Under the pieces are notes generated by a model. It ran no database searches. It saw only the letters and a program-made list of their open reading frames with translations, and had not been told where the DNA came from. Positions 54,765-64,000 of a DNA stretch of 64,000 nt are shown one piece after another. Both the position numbers and the translations under genes were made by a program. The stretch comes from Skeletonema tropicum. Taxonomy: Eukaryota > Bacillariophyta > Thalassiosirophyceae > Thalassiosirales > Thalassiosiraceae. Where the stretch lies: the NCBI GenBank assembly GCA_037178625.1, contig CM074135.1, positions 1,924,001 through 1,988,000 on the forward strand, given 5' to 3'. Numbering within the stretch: position 1 is the stretch's first letter; each line of letters opens with the position of its first letter.

Positions 54765-56498
54765 ATGCCAAGAAGAAGAAGAAGTCCCTTCGCAGCATCC
54801 GCCTACGCTAATGCACGTGAAACAAATTCAGTGGCAGAGAGCGATCTTTTTCATTATCCTGGTGAAACTGACATAATTGATAATATTAACGGCAATGGTC
54901 AGGATGTCTTCCTCCCACTTGACGGTGCATCCGTATCGATTATAACCAACACATCCAAAAGCGATGGAAAATTGGACAGCGCATCCATGTTAATGAAACA
55001 GCTGGGAGAGTTTCATTCAGCCACTGTTATTAATTTTGGCGGACGTGTGTTCGATCTGCATGAAACGAGCATAACGCATGCAATTTGGATCACGACTGAT
55101 GATGATAAAGGAAATGATTTGTCTCGATTATCTAATGAGGCCCTTGCGAAATTACATAGTTGTCTGGCAAACTCTATCCCCATTGTAACACCGCTTTGGT
55201 TGACAAAAATTAGCGATTTAGTCCCTGGGCAACATTGGAGTGAAGTTGATGTGGAAGAGTATAAACCAGCAATCATGAAGCTTCTTGTTCCAGCACTTGA
55301 TCATGATTTACGTAGGGGTGACATCAGGACACCAATTTCTTCTCATGCAAGTTATAATAGTGAGAGTCGAAGAGATAGTTCTGTCACATTGAGTGCCTCT
55401 ATCAGTGAGACATTTCGTACTCTTGTTGACGACAACCCAGAATTGATGGAAGAGGAGAGTATTCGAAGGGCAATGGAGCTGAGTATGCTTGATTTTGCCC
55501 TTGTTCATCATACTGAACAACAACATACTTATAAGTCAAAGAAGAACAAGAACAAAAGAAAAGATAATTTACCACACGAGATATTAGGTGTTCCTGTGGA
55601 TGCGAGCAAAGAGGAAATCAAGACGGCTTACCGGCGGCGTGCGCTCGAAACTCATCCTGATAAAGGTGGTAAGCCTGGAGAATTCGAAGCAGTCGCTAAT
55701 GCTTATCGAGTTTTGCTGAATCCCAATTACGAGGCTTCTCTTTCACCTTCATTTGAAGAGAGTGAAGGAGAGATATTAAAAAGTACAGCACACTGGGATA
55801 ATGAATTGAAAGATCATCGAAATCTTGTACGAGAGTTGTATCAGAATCATAGTGAGGATATTGATGCCAACATGCAACGACAAAGATTCAGTCTAGAGCG
55901 TTTAGGGCTGCGTTTCAAAGAAGCTGGCTCGCGTATTCGTAATGAAAGAGGTGAGGTGATCAGTAATGCTTGCTTCTACATCAGTTTGGCAAGCAGCTAT
56001 CTAAGTGGTATTGGTGCGTTGTCTGTTTGGGGCGATGAGTGCGTTTCAGATGATCCCGACAATGCCTTACTCTTAGAGGCAGATGATCAATTGATAATAG
56101 AGACCGCGTTGAATTTGAAAAGAACTATAGAGGCGGCAGTGCTTTCTTCCCATCCTGAGTGGGCAGCGAGGGAAATAGTTGGAGAAGAAGTACAGGCTTT
56201 CTCTGACTTTCTTGTGTACATTTTGGAGTCGAAGACAATAGTTAGTGATTGGGCGGTGGTAGTTTTTGATAAATGCTCTGGCTTTGTGGATGTATACAAA
56301 GGGAAGAACTATCAAGACGAGACTACAGCGGACAATTCTATGCAAACATCCAACACTCTGACTATCCAATACATTCCTGGCCATTATCAGCCGTTAGTGG
56401 CTGCATCTTACGATTCTAAAAGACCTTCACTGAAGCAGATTTTATCGGTACTTGATGAATCCGGTGTTTTGTACGTAGTTACTGATGGTAATGCATGA
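54765..56498 (+). CDS. BRCT-UIM-DnaJ-OTU-like fusion protein, 577 aa
   Basis: A single exon. Residues 1-12 are Arg-rich. Residues 47-165 read as a BRCT-like domain (VSIITN...ATVINFGGRVF...THAIWIT...IPIVTPLWLTKI). Residues 228-243 (MEEESIRRAMELSMLD) fit the ubiquitin-interacting motif. Residues 268-320 are a J domain with intact HPD at 297-299, preceded by a basic KKNKNKRK. Residues 385-545 look like an OTU cysteine protease: VISNACFYISLAS with Cys403 and YIPGHYQPLV with His540. OTU enzymes cleave ubiquitin chains. The mix suggests a nuclear, chromatin- or damage-linked deubiquitinase with an Hsp70 docking module. J and UIM are clear; BRCT and OTU are likely. Confidence 0.7.
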   Translation: MPRRRRSPFAASAYANARETNSVAESDLFHYPGETDIIDNINGNGQDVFLPLDGASVSIITNTSKSDGKLDSASMLMKQLGEFHSATVINFGGRVFDLHETSITHAIWITTDDDKGNDLSRLSNEALAKLHSCLANSIPIVTPLWLTKISDLVPGQHWSEVDVEEYKPAIMKLLVPALDHDLRRGDIRTPISSHASYNSESRRDSSVTLSASISETFRTLVDDNPELMEEESIRRAMELSMLDFALVHHTEQQHTYKSKKNKNKRKDNLPHEILGVPVDASKEEIKTAYRRRALETHPDKGGKPGEFEAVANAYRVLLNPNYEASLSPSFEESEGEILKSTAHWDNELKDHRNLVRELYQNHSEDIDANMQRQRFSLERLGLRFKEAGSRIRNERGEVISNACFYISLASSYLSGIGALSVWGDECVSDDPDNALLLEADDQLIIETALNLKRTIEAAVLSSHPEWAAREIVGEEVQAFSDFLVYILESKTIVSDWAVVVFDKCSGFVDVYKGKNYQDETTADNSMQTSNTLTIQYIPGHYQPLVAASYDSKRPSLKQILSVLDESGVLYVVTDGNA

Positions 56499-56602
56499 GT
56501 GATAGTTTTTACAAATGGTTAAATAGGCTTAAACAAAGTACCTATGTTGCTACGTCTTTGGACTCAGGGTTACATCAACATTCTACTGCACAAAAAAAAA
56601 TC

Positions 56603-58420
56603 CTAAATGTAGTCCCGTCCCCTCAAGTCAACTTCTCGATGAGGAGCATGCCCAGTCTCTTCCTTCATATCCTTTCGCAAAAACTTGGGCCACCACGATG
56701 GCTTCGCCCTCTTCCTCATGTACACGCCGTAAACAGCAACTCCAACAATCATGAAAGCGAAAATAGCACCAACTGAGATACCAGCCTTCTTCGCTTGTTC
56801 TTGTGAAGAGGACTTGAGATAAGACCCGTCAAGGACGGCAGGTCCTCCAAGTCCACAACACATTGAGTAGGTATCAACGGGTCGCTCGTTGTGGACACAC
56901 TGTGCCTCAAGGCCTGTTACAGGCCTGAAGATAGCAATCATCTTGTAGTCTTCACCCCAATCGCTAGATTCGCAAGCTCCAGGGTCTCCAAGATGACAGC
57001 TTGAGCAATTCTCATTCATCCACACAGTTGTCCAAGATTCATCATCGCCATCGGGAGTTGGGTACTGTCCTCGAGCGAAACGTGCACGAATTTCAGGGAG
57101 GGTACAAACACGGCCAATGCCCACTCTAGCGCACTCATCTTGTGCAGCATTAAAGTTCATTGTGTAAAGGTTGTCCCGTCCACCATGGTAGTATGATTTT
57201 CCATCTTGTACCATTGCCAACTCTGGAGTAATGCCCGTCCTCTTTGCTTCCGACGAGTACATTACTTCGTAAAGGTGTTCATTGTACGGAGCAGAATACA
57301 CTCTAACCTTGTCAGTTTCCTTGTCTGTCTCCACGGGGTAAGAAACGTCAATGAAGCGCACGGCACGGTTACCAGTATCAGGCAAGGCGATGATATGAGA
57401 TTGCGAGTCATTAGTGGGCAGAATGGCAATATCATGAACAGTGGCACTGAACTGAGCTTCCTTTCCTGATCCATCCACCCATCCGGCATCCTTCAATCCA
57501 CTTCCTGCGATTTGGACACAGTTGTGCCACGCCTCATCATCGTCATCCCAAGTAAGACGGTAAATAGCAACACCGTTGTGCTGTCCCTTTTCCGGAGTAG
57601 GGTGTCCCAAAACAAATGCATAGTCGTGGATGATGACCATATCCATGAACGTCATTTCATTCCCCCCGTACAAGTAATCGCAATGGTAGTCCAAAGGCAA
57701 TTTGTAGGCGGTCACCTTGTCATTTTGCAATGGGTTCGATCCATCACTGCTCTTAATCTTGACAATGTGCACATACTTGGAACTGGTCAAAATGATATTC
57801 TTCAGGCTGCTTGTGTGATGAATACCATTAATATCATTTTCTTCAATTCCAGCCTCCCCAATTTTGATAACATGCTTGGCAGTGGGGTCCTCCTTGTCGG
57901 GGGATAGGGGATCGAAGCTAAAGACACCACCGGATTTGTGCGTCACATATCCAGAAGATCCATCGGCAGCAGCGGACACCATGCGGATATTACCATCCTG
58001 ATACTTTGGATTCCACCCATCAAACCATACAGGAGTGATCTGAGCTTTTTGGTTGAAGCTGCTGAAATCGAGAGTCCTGGCCATATCCGCGAGTGGCTTC
58101 TCGAGGCCAATCTTGAAAAACATGAAGTGGTTGGTGATAAAGATGTGATGACAATCGGCACATGATGTGATGCTGACGGGGTTCACCCATTTGTCTGGAT
58201 CATCGTTGACGCTCTCGTCATGCAAGACGTAGTGTCCTACGACAGCACCGCCGGCCTTGTTGTCGACAATGAGGACGGCATCGACAGAGGAGTCTACCAA
58301 TGCAACGAAACGTTCTGTGATGGGGTAGACTGCGCGGGGTCCATGGCCTACGAGATCTACCGATGCAAGTGCAAGGCCGGTGAATACCGACAGGAGAATG
58401 GATGAAAGGAACCACTTCAT
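56603..58420 (-). CDS. Type I membrane protein with propeller-like ectodomain, short tail, 605 aa
   Basis: The start at MKWFLSSILLSVFTGLALAS (58420) gives a signal peptide. The ectodomain (about 20-540) has NHL/propeller-like repeats (FVALVDSSVDAVLIVDNKAG, HIIALPDTGNRAVRFIDVS), a CADCHHIFI segment and a Cys-rich end (DECARVGIGRVCTLPEIRARF, CSSCHLGDPGACESS, CCGLGG). The transmembrane segment is at 546-568, then a 37-residue basic tail ending DLRGRDYI. I do not recognise the family by name; the Cys-rich end resembles domains seen in diatom surface proteins. Nearly identical to residues 1-575 of the 1411-residue neighbour, including about 130 bp upstream. Confidence 0.75.
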   Translation of the reverse strand: MKWFLSSILLSVFTGLALASVDLVGHGPRAVYPITERFVALVDSSVDAVLIVDNKAGGAVVGHYVLHDESVNDDPDKWVNPVSITSCADCHHIFITNHFMFFKIGLEKPLADMARTLDFSSFNQKAQITPVWFDGWNPKYQDGNIRMVSAAADGSSGYVTHKSGGVFSFDPLSPDKEDPTAKHVIKIGEAGIEENDINGIHHTSSLKNIILTSSKYVHIVKIKSSDGSNPLQNDKVTAYKLPLDYHCDYLYGGNEMTFMDMVIIHDYAFVLGHPTPEKGQHNGVAIYRLTWDDDDEAWHNCVQIAGSGLKDAGWVDGSGKEAQFSATVHDIAILPTNDSQSHIIALPDTGNRAVRFIDVSYPVETDKETDKVRVYSAPYNEHLYEVMYSSEAKRTGITPELAMVQDGKSYYHGGRDNLYTMNFNAAQDECARVGIGRVCTLPEIRARFARGQYPTPDGDDESWTTVWMNENCSSCHLGDPGACESSDWGEDYKMIAIFRPVTGLEAQCVHNERPVDTYSMCCGLGGPAVLDGSYLKSSSQEQAKKAGISVGAIFAFMIVGVAVYGVYMRKRAKPSWWPKFLRKDMKEETGHAPHREVDLRGRDYI

Positions 58421-59075
58421 GGTGTTGTTTACTTGATAAATGATAGGGTGCTTCGCTTTTGGTTCTACGCAAAGTATATTTCTGATCAATCTTATGTTGT
58501 TATCGTGACAATGCATTGCTGAATCGTATTGCCGTTCGGAGGGGAGAAGCCACACAAGATCGATTTCAATTCCTCCGTTCAGGAAATGGAGTTGAATTTT
58601 CATAATTTGACTCGACTCACGAAAATTTATGAGGAGAATCTTCGCTTAGTATCTTTTCCACCCTCTACTGACACAGGTGTCTAGAGGGAGTAGTGAATAA
58701 AATAATCTATCTATCTATCTATAACTGATTCCATACCATAAATGCAAAATGCCCCTATCAAAGTACTTAAGTACTTACGACCCCTGCCTCTTAGATGGCG
58801 AGCAGTCTCAGCAATGATTTTGGCACAGAAATATATTACTAATCATCAACGTGGGAAGAATAAGTACTACTATCGTAACAGCGTGGAAGGTCAAGGAAAG
58901 AGAGTCATGGCTTTCTTGCAACGTTGTCATTATTATTACTGGTGCTGGAATTATCCAAGCTGAGTAAGATTTTATACGAGTGAGAGTAAACTTCTTCATA
59001 ATTAGAGCTTCATAAACTATACTATCTACCTGAATCGTATCAAAAGACTGACACTTCCTCCTCGATATCGGGTTC
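58421..59075. other. Intergenic with TATC microsatellite
   Basis: Promoter of the 605-residue gene; its first about 130 bp match the region upstream of the 1411-residue gene (63590-63710). An (ATCT)n run lies at about 58704-58722. A small plus-strand frame (58742-58963) has no domain. Confidence 0.5.
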
Positions 59076-59081
59076 ATCTAA

Positions 59082-59440
59082 AATCGGTTCATGGCTGCTT
59101 CGATCAAGTTATTGTCTTTCGGGTCTAAATCAAGTGCTGTCAAGAAGCACCCCGTGCTGTCAAGAAGCACCTCAAGGCTCTCTCTGGCTTTCCCATCATC
59201 TTTCAAACTTTACTCATGTTGAAGTGTACCGATGCCTCCTTCGGTGCTGCTGCATGAACCTTCTCGAGCTCAGCGAGCGCATCATTTGCTCGATCCATTG
59301 ACATGAAAATTGTTGCTCTTTGATAATGAGCTTGAGGATTGCGTGGATCAAGACGAAAGGCCCCTGCAAGAGTTTCCAATGCTTTGGCAGTCTTGCCATT
59401 TTGATGCGCAGCATCCACCCGAGGCCTCCATGGTACTCGA
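59082..59440 (-). pseudogene. CDC27: CDC27/APC3 C-terminal TPR fragment, broken
   Basis: The minus strand reads FRLDPRNPQAHYQRATIFMS, then ELEKVHAAAPKEASVHFNMS, the last TPRs of the anaphase-promoting-complex subunit CDC27. An in-frame TGA follows SKV, then KMMGKPERALRCFLTA, then a 20-bp tandem duplication (59134-59173) that shifts the frame, then LDLDPKDNNLIEAAMNRF and a stop. Two lesions in 60 codons and no 5' part in the window make it a pseudogene fragment. It overlaps, out of frame, the last 30-40 codons of the 1411-residue frame. Confidence 0.75.
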
Positions 59441-62400
59441 TCGCTTCCACATGAGCGACACGCCATTGAAATACATAGTGTCTCCCTTCTTAACTTCATT
59501 GGCTTGACCATCCATGTCAACAGACCCAATACCTTCAATCAGTAACCCGCGTGACCGCAAGTTGTCAGTAAGACGAGACCAAACCCGGGGTGGGACTCTC
59601 CCTGATTTCAAATCAAGGACTAGTCGCAATGGTTCGCCCAACACATCATGGATTCGTTGGATATCACGTGCCATTTGATGCGATGCATGTGGATCAAGTG
59701 GAAAGACGGAATTTGATGTTTGACTGGTAGAAGCACCACAGTCGAATCGTACCTCGTCATCATCCATCCCAAGACAGAGTGACATTCCGCAGCCTAATCC
59801 ACCTAATATCCCACCCTTGCGAATTTTAGTAGCTGGGGAGAACATCTTCTTCTTGATCTTGACCAGCTGTGCTTCAGCATCCTCCTCCTTCTTCTTTTGA
59901 TGTGGCACGAACGAAGAAGACGATGATGATTTGACAATGTGGCCATTGCCATCCGCACCGTCAGCATCTCCACCAGATGAAGACGCATTTGTACTCCGCA
60001 CCAACAAGGTTAAACTCTTGGCAAATATGGACAACCACTTTTCCATGGACATTCCCATTAAATGATGCGTACCGCTGCTGCTGCTTCCACCCTTGCCGGT
60101 GTTGGCAGCACCTCTTCCTCCAGAGGTTACAGCCACAATACTCGAATGAATTCTTCGATCCAACAACTCCTCAACATCATGTTGTTTCTCCTCTTCATCG
60201 CACGACAACGTATCCGAAAAAGGCAAGGATGCCGTCAAATAATCCTTCTTGTGACCTCCGCTTCCACCAATACCACTGCTATAATTCTTGTGACGATGAC
60301 CATCATTCCTCCTCTGAGGTGACGATAAATTCGTTGCGATAATCATACGACGCATTAATTGAGCAACGAGACGATCAACTTCCACTTGAGCAGCGGTATG
60401 AGCTTGTACTTGTAATGAATCAGAGTCTTGATCATCTTCTTCATCACTCCATGCCGTACTATCATCACTACTATCATCATCATCCTCGTACTTCATCATT
60501 CCAAACCCCCCACCATTCATTCTCATCTTTCTTCTCATTTCCTCCCTCCTCTTCCGTTTCATCTTTCGTTCCTCCCGCTCTTTATTTCGTTGTTGAGGGA
60601 TACGCTCCATCTCTAATCGAATCTTGTGCAATTTACTTTCGATTTCATCTACGACTGTCATTGCTGCATCGACTAAGCGGACCAATTCTGGATCGAGGAA
60701 TATATCCCACTCAATTGCTGGTTCGTTGTAGTGGGGTTGTTGATGTTGTTGATGCTGTTCGGTGTCGAGGAATGTGGTGCTAGAGGAAGAATTGGAGGAA
60801 GAATCGGAGGAAGAATTGGAGGAAGAATTGGTCCGTTGAAGATTGTAGGGGTGTTGTAGTTGGTGTTGTTGTAGACGATGTTCATTGAGGTAGGCATCAT
60901 ACGATGTATTGGTGAGTGATATGGATCTAGATCGTGTTCTACCATTGCTCCCACCTTCCTTACTGAAACCTTCTATAGAAGTAGCATTAGAAGTAGTGGT
61001 CGAGTTGGGAAGATCCGAAGGCAATGGAATCCCACGTCTAGGTGAGGATACACCACCTGGACCACTCCTACCACCACCCTTCAACAATGTACCTGGCGGT
61101 GGAGGAGGTGGTGTCATCGATTGTCGATTGTAACTACTCGGATTCCTTGTTGGTGTCGATTGCCGACTGTAACTACTCGGATTCGTCTGTGGTAAGGGTG
61201 GCAACGAGGATGAAATAGCAGCCTCATGAAAGTATTCTTTCTTTCGCAACTGTTGCTGCTGTGGTTGATAGTTACGCAAATGTTGCGTCCCACCAGCACC
61301 ACCATTCGCAGCAGAAGCAGAATCATTTGTCATCACCGCTTCTACTACTACCACTACGCGACAATTCCCACGATCACCAAAGGACAAATCAAATGATCCA
61401 TCAACCGCATTGGATACCTCCGAAGAGGAATAATTGGAGGACAGAGATTGGAGTGAAGAGGTGAGATGCTGTTCGTCAATGACATCATGTTTGGTTGTTT
61501 CGTCATTCATTGTTATTGATGTTCTATCGTTATTGTTGTTGGCGGAGGTAGTTGACGATGGTGGTGGTGTAGTAACATTCTCGGTACTACTTTGTTGTCG
61601 GTGGTAGTGACGAACTGAAGATTCGTTCAACGATGAATTCTCCACAAGATCATTATTCTCAGAATACTCACACAACAAAGCTGCTGCTCCATGACCACTC
61701 CCGCCGCACACACCTCCACCACTACCACCAGCACTGTGATCATTGCGATGCAACCACCCCCTCAACTCAAGATACGGCCCCGGCAACAACCGCTTGAGAA
61801 CACTGCCGAAGACGAATAAAGGAGCTGCCGCGGCGTATCCCAACATCTTGGGCCACCACGCTGGCTTCGCCCTCTTCCTCATGTACACGCCGTAAACAGC
61901 AACTCCAACAATCATGAAAGCGAAAATAGCACCAACTGAGATACCAGCCTTCTTCGCTTGTTCTTGTGAAGAGGACTTGAGATAAGACCCGTCAAGGACG
62001 GCAGGTCCTCCAAGTCCACAACACATTGAGTAGGTATCAACGGGTCGCTCGTTGTGGACACACTGTGCCTCAAGGCCTGTTACAGGCCTGAAGATAGCAA
62101 TCATCTTGTAGTCTTCACCCCAATCGCTAGATTCGCAAGCTCCAGGGTCTCCAAGATGACAGCTTGAGCAATTCTCATTCATCCACACAGTTGTCCAAGA
62201 TTCATCATCGCCATCGGGAGTTGGGTACTGTCCTCGAGCGAAACGTGCACGAATTTCAGGGAGGGTACAAACACGGCCAATGCCCACTCTAGCGCACTCA
62301 TCTTGTGCAGCATTAAAGTTCATTGTGTAAAGGTTGTCCCGTCCACCATGGTAGTATGATTTTCCATCTTGTACCATTGCCAACTCTGGAGTAATGCACG

Positions 62401-63583
62401 TCCTCTTTGCTTCCGACGAGTACATTACTTCGTAAAGGTGTTCATTGTACGGAGCAGAATACACTCTAACCTTGTCAGTTTCCTTGTCTGTCTCCACGGG
62501 GTAAGAAACGTCAATGAAGCGCACGGCACGGTTACCAGTGTCAGGCAAGGCGATAATATGAGATTGCGAGTCATTAGTGGGCAGAATGGCAATATCATGA
62601 ACAGTGGCACTGAACTGAGCTTCCTTTCCTGATCCATCCACCCATCCGGCATCCTTCAATCCACTTCCTGCGATTTGGACACAGTTGTGCCACGCCTCAT
62701 CATCGTCATCCCAAGTAAGACGGTAAATAGCAACACCGTTGTGCTGTCCCTTTTCCGGAGTAGGGTGTCCCAAAACAAATGCATAGTCGTGGATGATGAC
62801 CATATCCATGAACGTCATTTCATTCCCCCCATACAAGTAATCGCAATGGTAGTCCAAGGGCAATTTGTAGGCGGTCACCTTGTCATTTTGCAATGGGTTC
62901 GATCCATCACTGCTCTTAATCTTGACAATGTGCACATACTTGGAACTGGTCAAAATGATATTCTTCAGGCTGCTTGTGTGATGAATACCATTAATATCGT
63001 TTTCATCAATTCCAGCCTCCCCAATTTTGATAACATGCTTGGCAGTGGGGTCCTCTTTGTCGGGGGACAGGGGATCGAAGCTGAAGACACCACCGGATTT
63101 GTGCGTCACATATCCAGAAGATCCATCTGCAGCGGCGGACACCATGCGGATATTACCATCCTGATACTTTGGATTCCACCCATCAAACCATACAGGAGTG
63201 ATCTGAGCTTTTTGGTTGAAACTGCTGAAATCGAGAGTCCTGGCCATATCCGCGAGTGGCTTCTCGAGGCCAATCTTGAAAAACATGAAGTGGTTGGTAA
63301 TGAAGATGTGATGACAATCGGCACATGATGTGATACTAACGGGGTTCACCCATTTGTCTGGATCATCGTTGACGCTCTCGTCATGCAAGACGTAGTGTCC
63401 TGCGACGGCACCGCCGTTCTTGTTGTCGACAATGAGGACGGCATCGACAGAGGAGTCTACCAATGCAACGAAACGTTCTGTGATGGGGTAGACTGCGCGG
63501 GGTCCATGGCCTACGAGATCTACCGATGCAAGTGCAAGGCCGGTGAATACCGACAGGAGAATGGATGAAAGGAACCACTTCAT
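59348..63583 (-). CDS. Membrane protein: same ectodomain fused to long cytoplasmic region, 1411 aa
   Basis: Residues 1-575 match the 605-residue neighbour almost exactly (signal peptide, ectodomain, TM 546-568). After KPAWWPK the sequence changes: a second hydrophobic stretch (LGYAAAAPLFVFGSVL), then about 800 residues that are Ser/Gly/Gln/Asn-rich, with a charged coiled-coil-like segment (VVDEIESKLHKIRLEMERIP, then Arg/Lys/Glu/Met-rich) and an acidic DDDDSSDDSTAWSDEEDDQD. A more ordered end follows (MARDIQRIHDVLGEPLRLVL...VWSRLTDNLRSRGLLIEGIG). The final about 37 residues are read out of frame through a CDC27 fragment. One unbroken frame over 4.2 kb supports a real gene; the function is unknown. 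Confidence 0.7.
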   Translation of the reverse strand: MKWFLSSILLSVFTGLALASVDLVGHGPRAVYPITERFVALVDSSVDAVLIVDNKNGGAVAGHYVLHDESVNDDPDKWVNPVSITSCADCHHIFITNHFMFFKIGLEKPLADMARTLDFSSFNQKAQITPVWFDGWNPKYQDGNIRMVSAAADGSSGYVTHKSGGVFSFDPLSPDKEDPTAKHVIKIGEAGIDENDINGIHHTSSLKNIILTSSKYVHIVKIKSSDGSNPLQNDKVTAYKLPLDYHCDYLYGGNEMTFMDMVIIHDYAFVLGHPTPEKGQHNGVAIYRLTWDDDDEAWHNCVQIAGSGLKDAGWVDGSGKEAQFSATVHDIAILPTNDSQSHIIALPDTGNRAVRFIDVSYPVETDKETDKVRVYSAPYNEHLYEVMYSSEAKRTCITPELAMVQDGKSYYHGGRDNLYTMNFNAAQDECARVGIGRVCTLPEIRARFARGQYPTPDGDDESWTTVWMNENCSSCHLGDPGACESSDWGEDYKMIAIFRPVTGLEAQCVHNERPVDTYSMCCGLGGPAVLDGSYLKSSSQEQAKKAGISVGAIFAFMIVGVAVYGVYMRKRAKPAWWPKMLGYAAAAPLFVFGSVLKRLLPGPYLELRGWLHRNDHSAGGSGGGVCGGSGHGAAALLCEYSENNDLVENSSLNESSVRHYHRQQSSTENVTTPPPSSTTSANNNNDRTSITMNDETTKHDVIDEQHLTSSLQSLSSNYSSSEVSNAVDGSFDLSFGDRGNCRVVVVVEAVMTNDSASAANGGAGGTQHLRNYQPQQQQLRKKEYFHEAAISSSLPPLPQTNPSSYSRQSTPTRNPSSYNRQSMTPPPPPPGTLLKGGGRSGPGGVSSPRRGIPLPSDLPNSTTTSNATSIEGFSKEGGSNGRTRSRSISLTNTSYDAYLNEHRLQQHQLQHPYNLQRTNSSSNSSSDSSSNSSSSTTFLDTEQHQQHQQPHYNEPAIEWDIFLDPELVRLVDAAMTVVDEIESKLHKIRLEMERIPQQRNKEREERKMKRKRREEMRRKMRMNGGGFGMMKYEDDDDSSDDSTAWSDEEDDQDSDSLQVQAHTAAQVEVDRLVAQLMRRMIIATNLSSPQRRNDGHRHKNYSSGIGGSGGHKKDYLTASLPFSDTLSCDEEEKQHDVEELLDRRIHSSIVAVTSGGRGAANTGKGGSSSSGTHHLMGMSMEKWLSIFAKSLTLLVRSTNASSSGGDADGADGNGHIVKSSSSSSFVPHQKKKEEDAEAQLVKIKKKMFSPATKIRKGGILGGLGCGMSLCLGMDDDEVRFDCGASTSQTSNSVFPLDPHASHQMARDIQRIHDVLGEPLRLVLDLKSGRVPPRVWSRLTDNLRSRGLLIEGIGSVDMDGQANEVKKGDTMYFNGVSLMWKRSSTMEASGGCCASKWQDCQSIGNSCRGLSS

Positions 63584-64000
63584 GGTGTTTTACTGATGTA
63601 GGTGAAAAGTTTCTTTTTTGGTTTTGGTTCTCCGCTGTATTTCTGTTCAACCTTTTGTTGTTATCGTGGCAATGCATTGCTGAATCGATTGCTGTTCCTC
63701 GTGGTGTTTGTGTTTGTGTTAGAGAAGAAAAGCCACAGCCACAGATGGACAAAGCGTTATGGGAAGGAATCCTAATGATATTTATTTTGGCATTGGCATT
63801 TTTGGCAGCCTCGAGGATATTTCTTCGCCAATATTGGCTAATATCCTCTTGTTCAAGTAAGCCTACCATGATAACGGGAGTGTTTCCATGAAAATGTTAG
63901 CTCATATTTTGCATCTTGCACCTAACTGGACAAATATTTTGTGGCGGTCTGCATTTTTTAGAGAAAACGGGACTCATTTCAGAAACTGTGCTGCCAAACA
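63584..64000. promoter_or_regulatory. Upstream region of the 1411-residue gene
   Basis: The first about 130 bp are homologous to the region upstream of 58420 (TTGTTATCGTGRCAATGCATTGCTGAATCG), so the duplication included the promoter. A short plus-strand frame from 63745 encodes a hydrophobic helix (ILMIFILALAFLAAS) but is only 48 codons and is not called. Confidence 0.4.

Noticed and set aside
62675..63328. Plus-strand 217-codon frame inside the membrane-protein gene
   Set aside because: Antisense to a strongly supported coding frame; the paralogue at 57512 breaks it at other positions.
1..64000. tRNA, rRNA or snRNA genes
   Set aside because: None recognised on reading either strand; a covariance-model scan would be needed to exclude them.

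Overview
The window looks like nuclear DNA of a diatom, probably a centric one. Genes are on both strands with short GT-AG introns of about 83-160 bp. Two proteins start with a signal peptide followed by a Phe at the expected cleavage site (SAF and TAF forms), the usual plastid address in diatoms. Several families are typical of the group: a one-chain NAD(P)H nitrite reductase, a cysteine-rich family I know only from diatoms, and degenerate CoDi-like Copia sequences. Telomere-type CCCTAA repeats also occur. No rRNA, tRNA or CRISPR array was seen. The species cannot be named from the sequence.

Layout. 1-2.04 kb: the end of a Q/P/S-rich gene and a degenerate ankyrin-type gene. 2.17-13.90 kb: an LTR retroelement (LTRs 2172-2347 and 13721-13896, 4-bp target duplication) carrying a second LTR element in its interior (LTRs 4108-4288 and 9798-9978). 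Each LTR pair looks identical by eye, yet neither element has an intact gag or pol. The first 1.5 kb of the outer element is instead packed with small hairpins that hold AGGA/AGGAG in the loop while the stems vary in a compensated way. 14.1-27 kb: ordinary single genes (plastid protein of unknown role, HisN-type phosphatase, cysteine-rich protein, 1890-residue EF-hand/WD40 EMAP-like protein, RING-H2 protein).

27.2-48.0 kb: a three-gene block (SAP-domain gene, glycine-rich-domain protein GRDP, acidic nuclear protein) present in four copies. Copies 1-3 are tandem at a 3937-bp period, and the two internal junctions carry an identical 23-bp stretch of telomeric repeat. Copy 3 is interrupted by a 2970-bp TIR transposon that carries a FEN1/XPG-family nuclease gene and a basic-protein gene, with no recognisable DDE transposase. 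All four GRDP copies look intact, two of the four acidic-protein genes are intact, and every SAP copy is damaged in a different way.

48.3-64 kb: p23 co-chaperone and a plastid RibD-type reductase sharing a divergent promoter that holds a telomere-motif box; a plastid-type NirB nitrite reductase (FAD, BFD, siroheme and Rieske domains); a BRCT-UIM-J-OTU-like fusion; and two near-identical membrane proteins. One of the pair is fused to an 800-residue cytoplasmic region that runs into a CDC27 pseudogene fragment. All calls come from reading the sequence; no database search or folding program was run.
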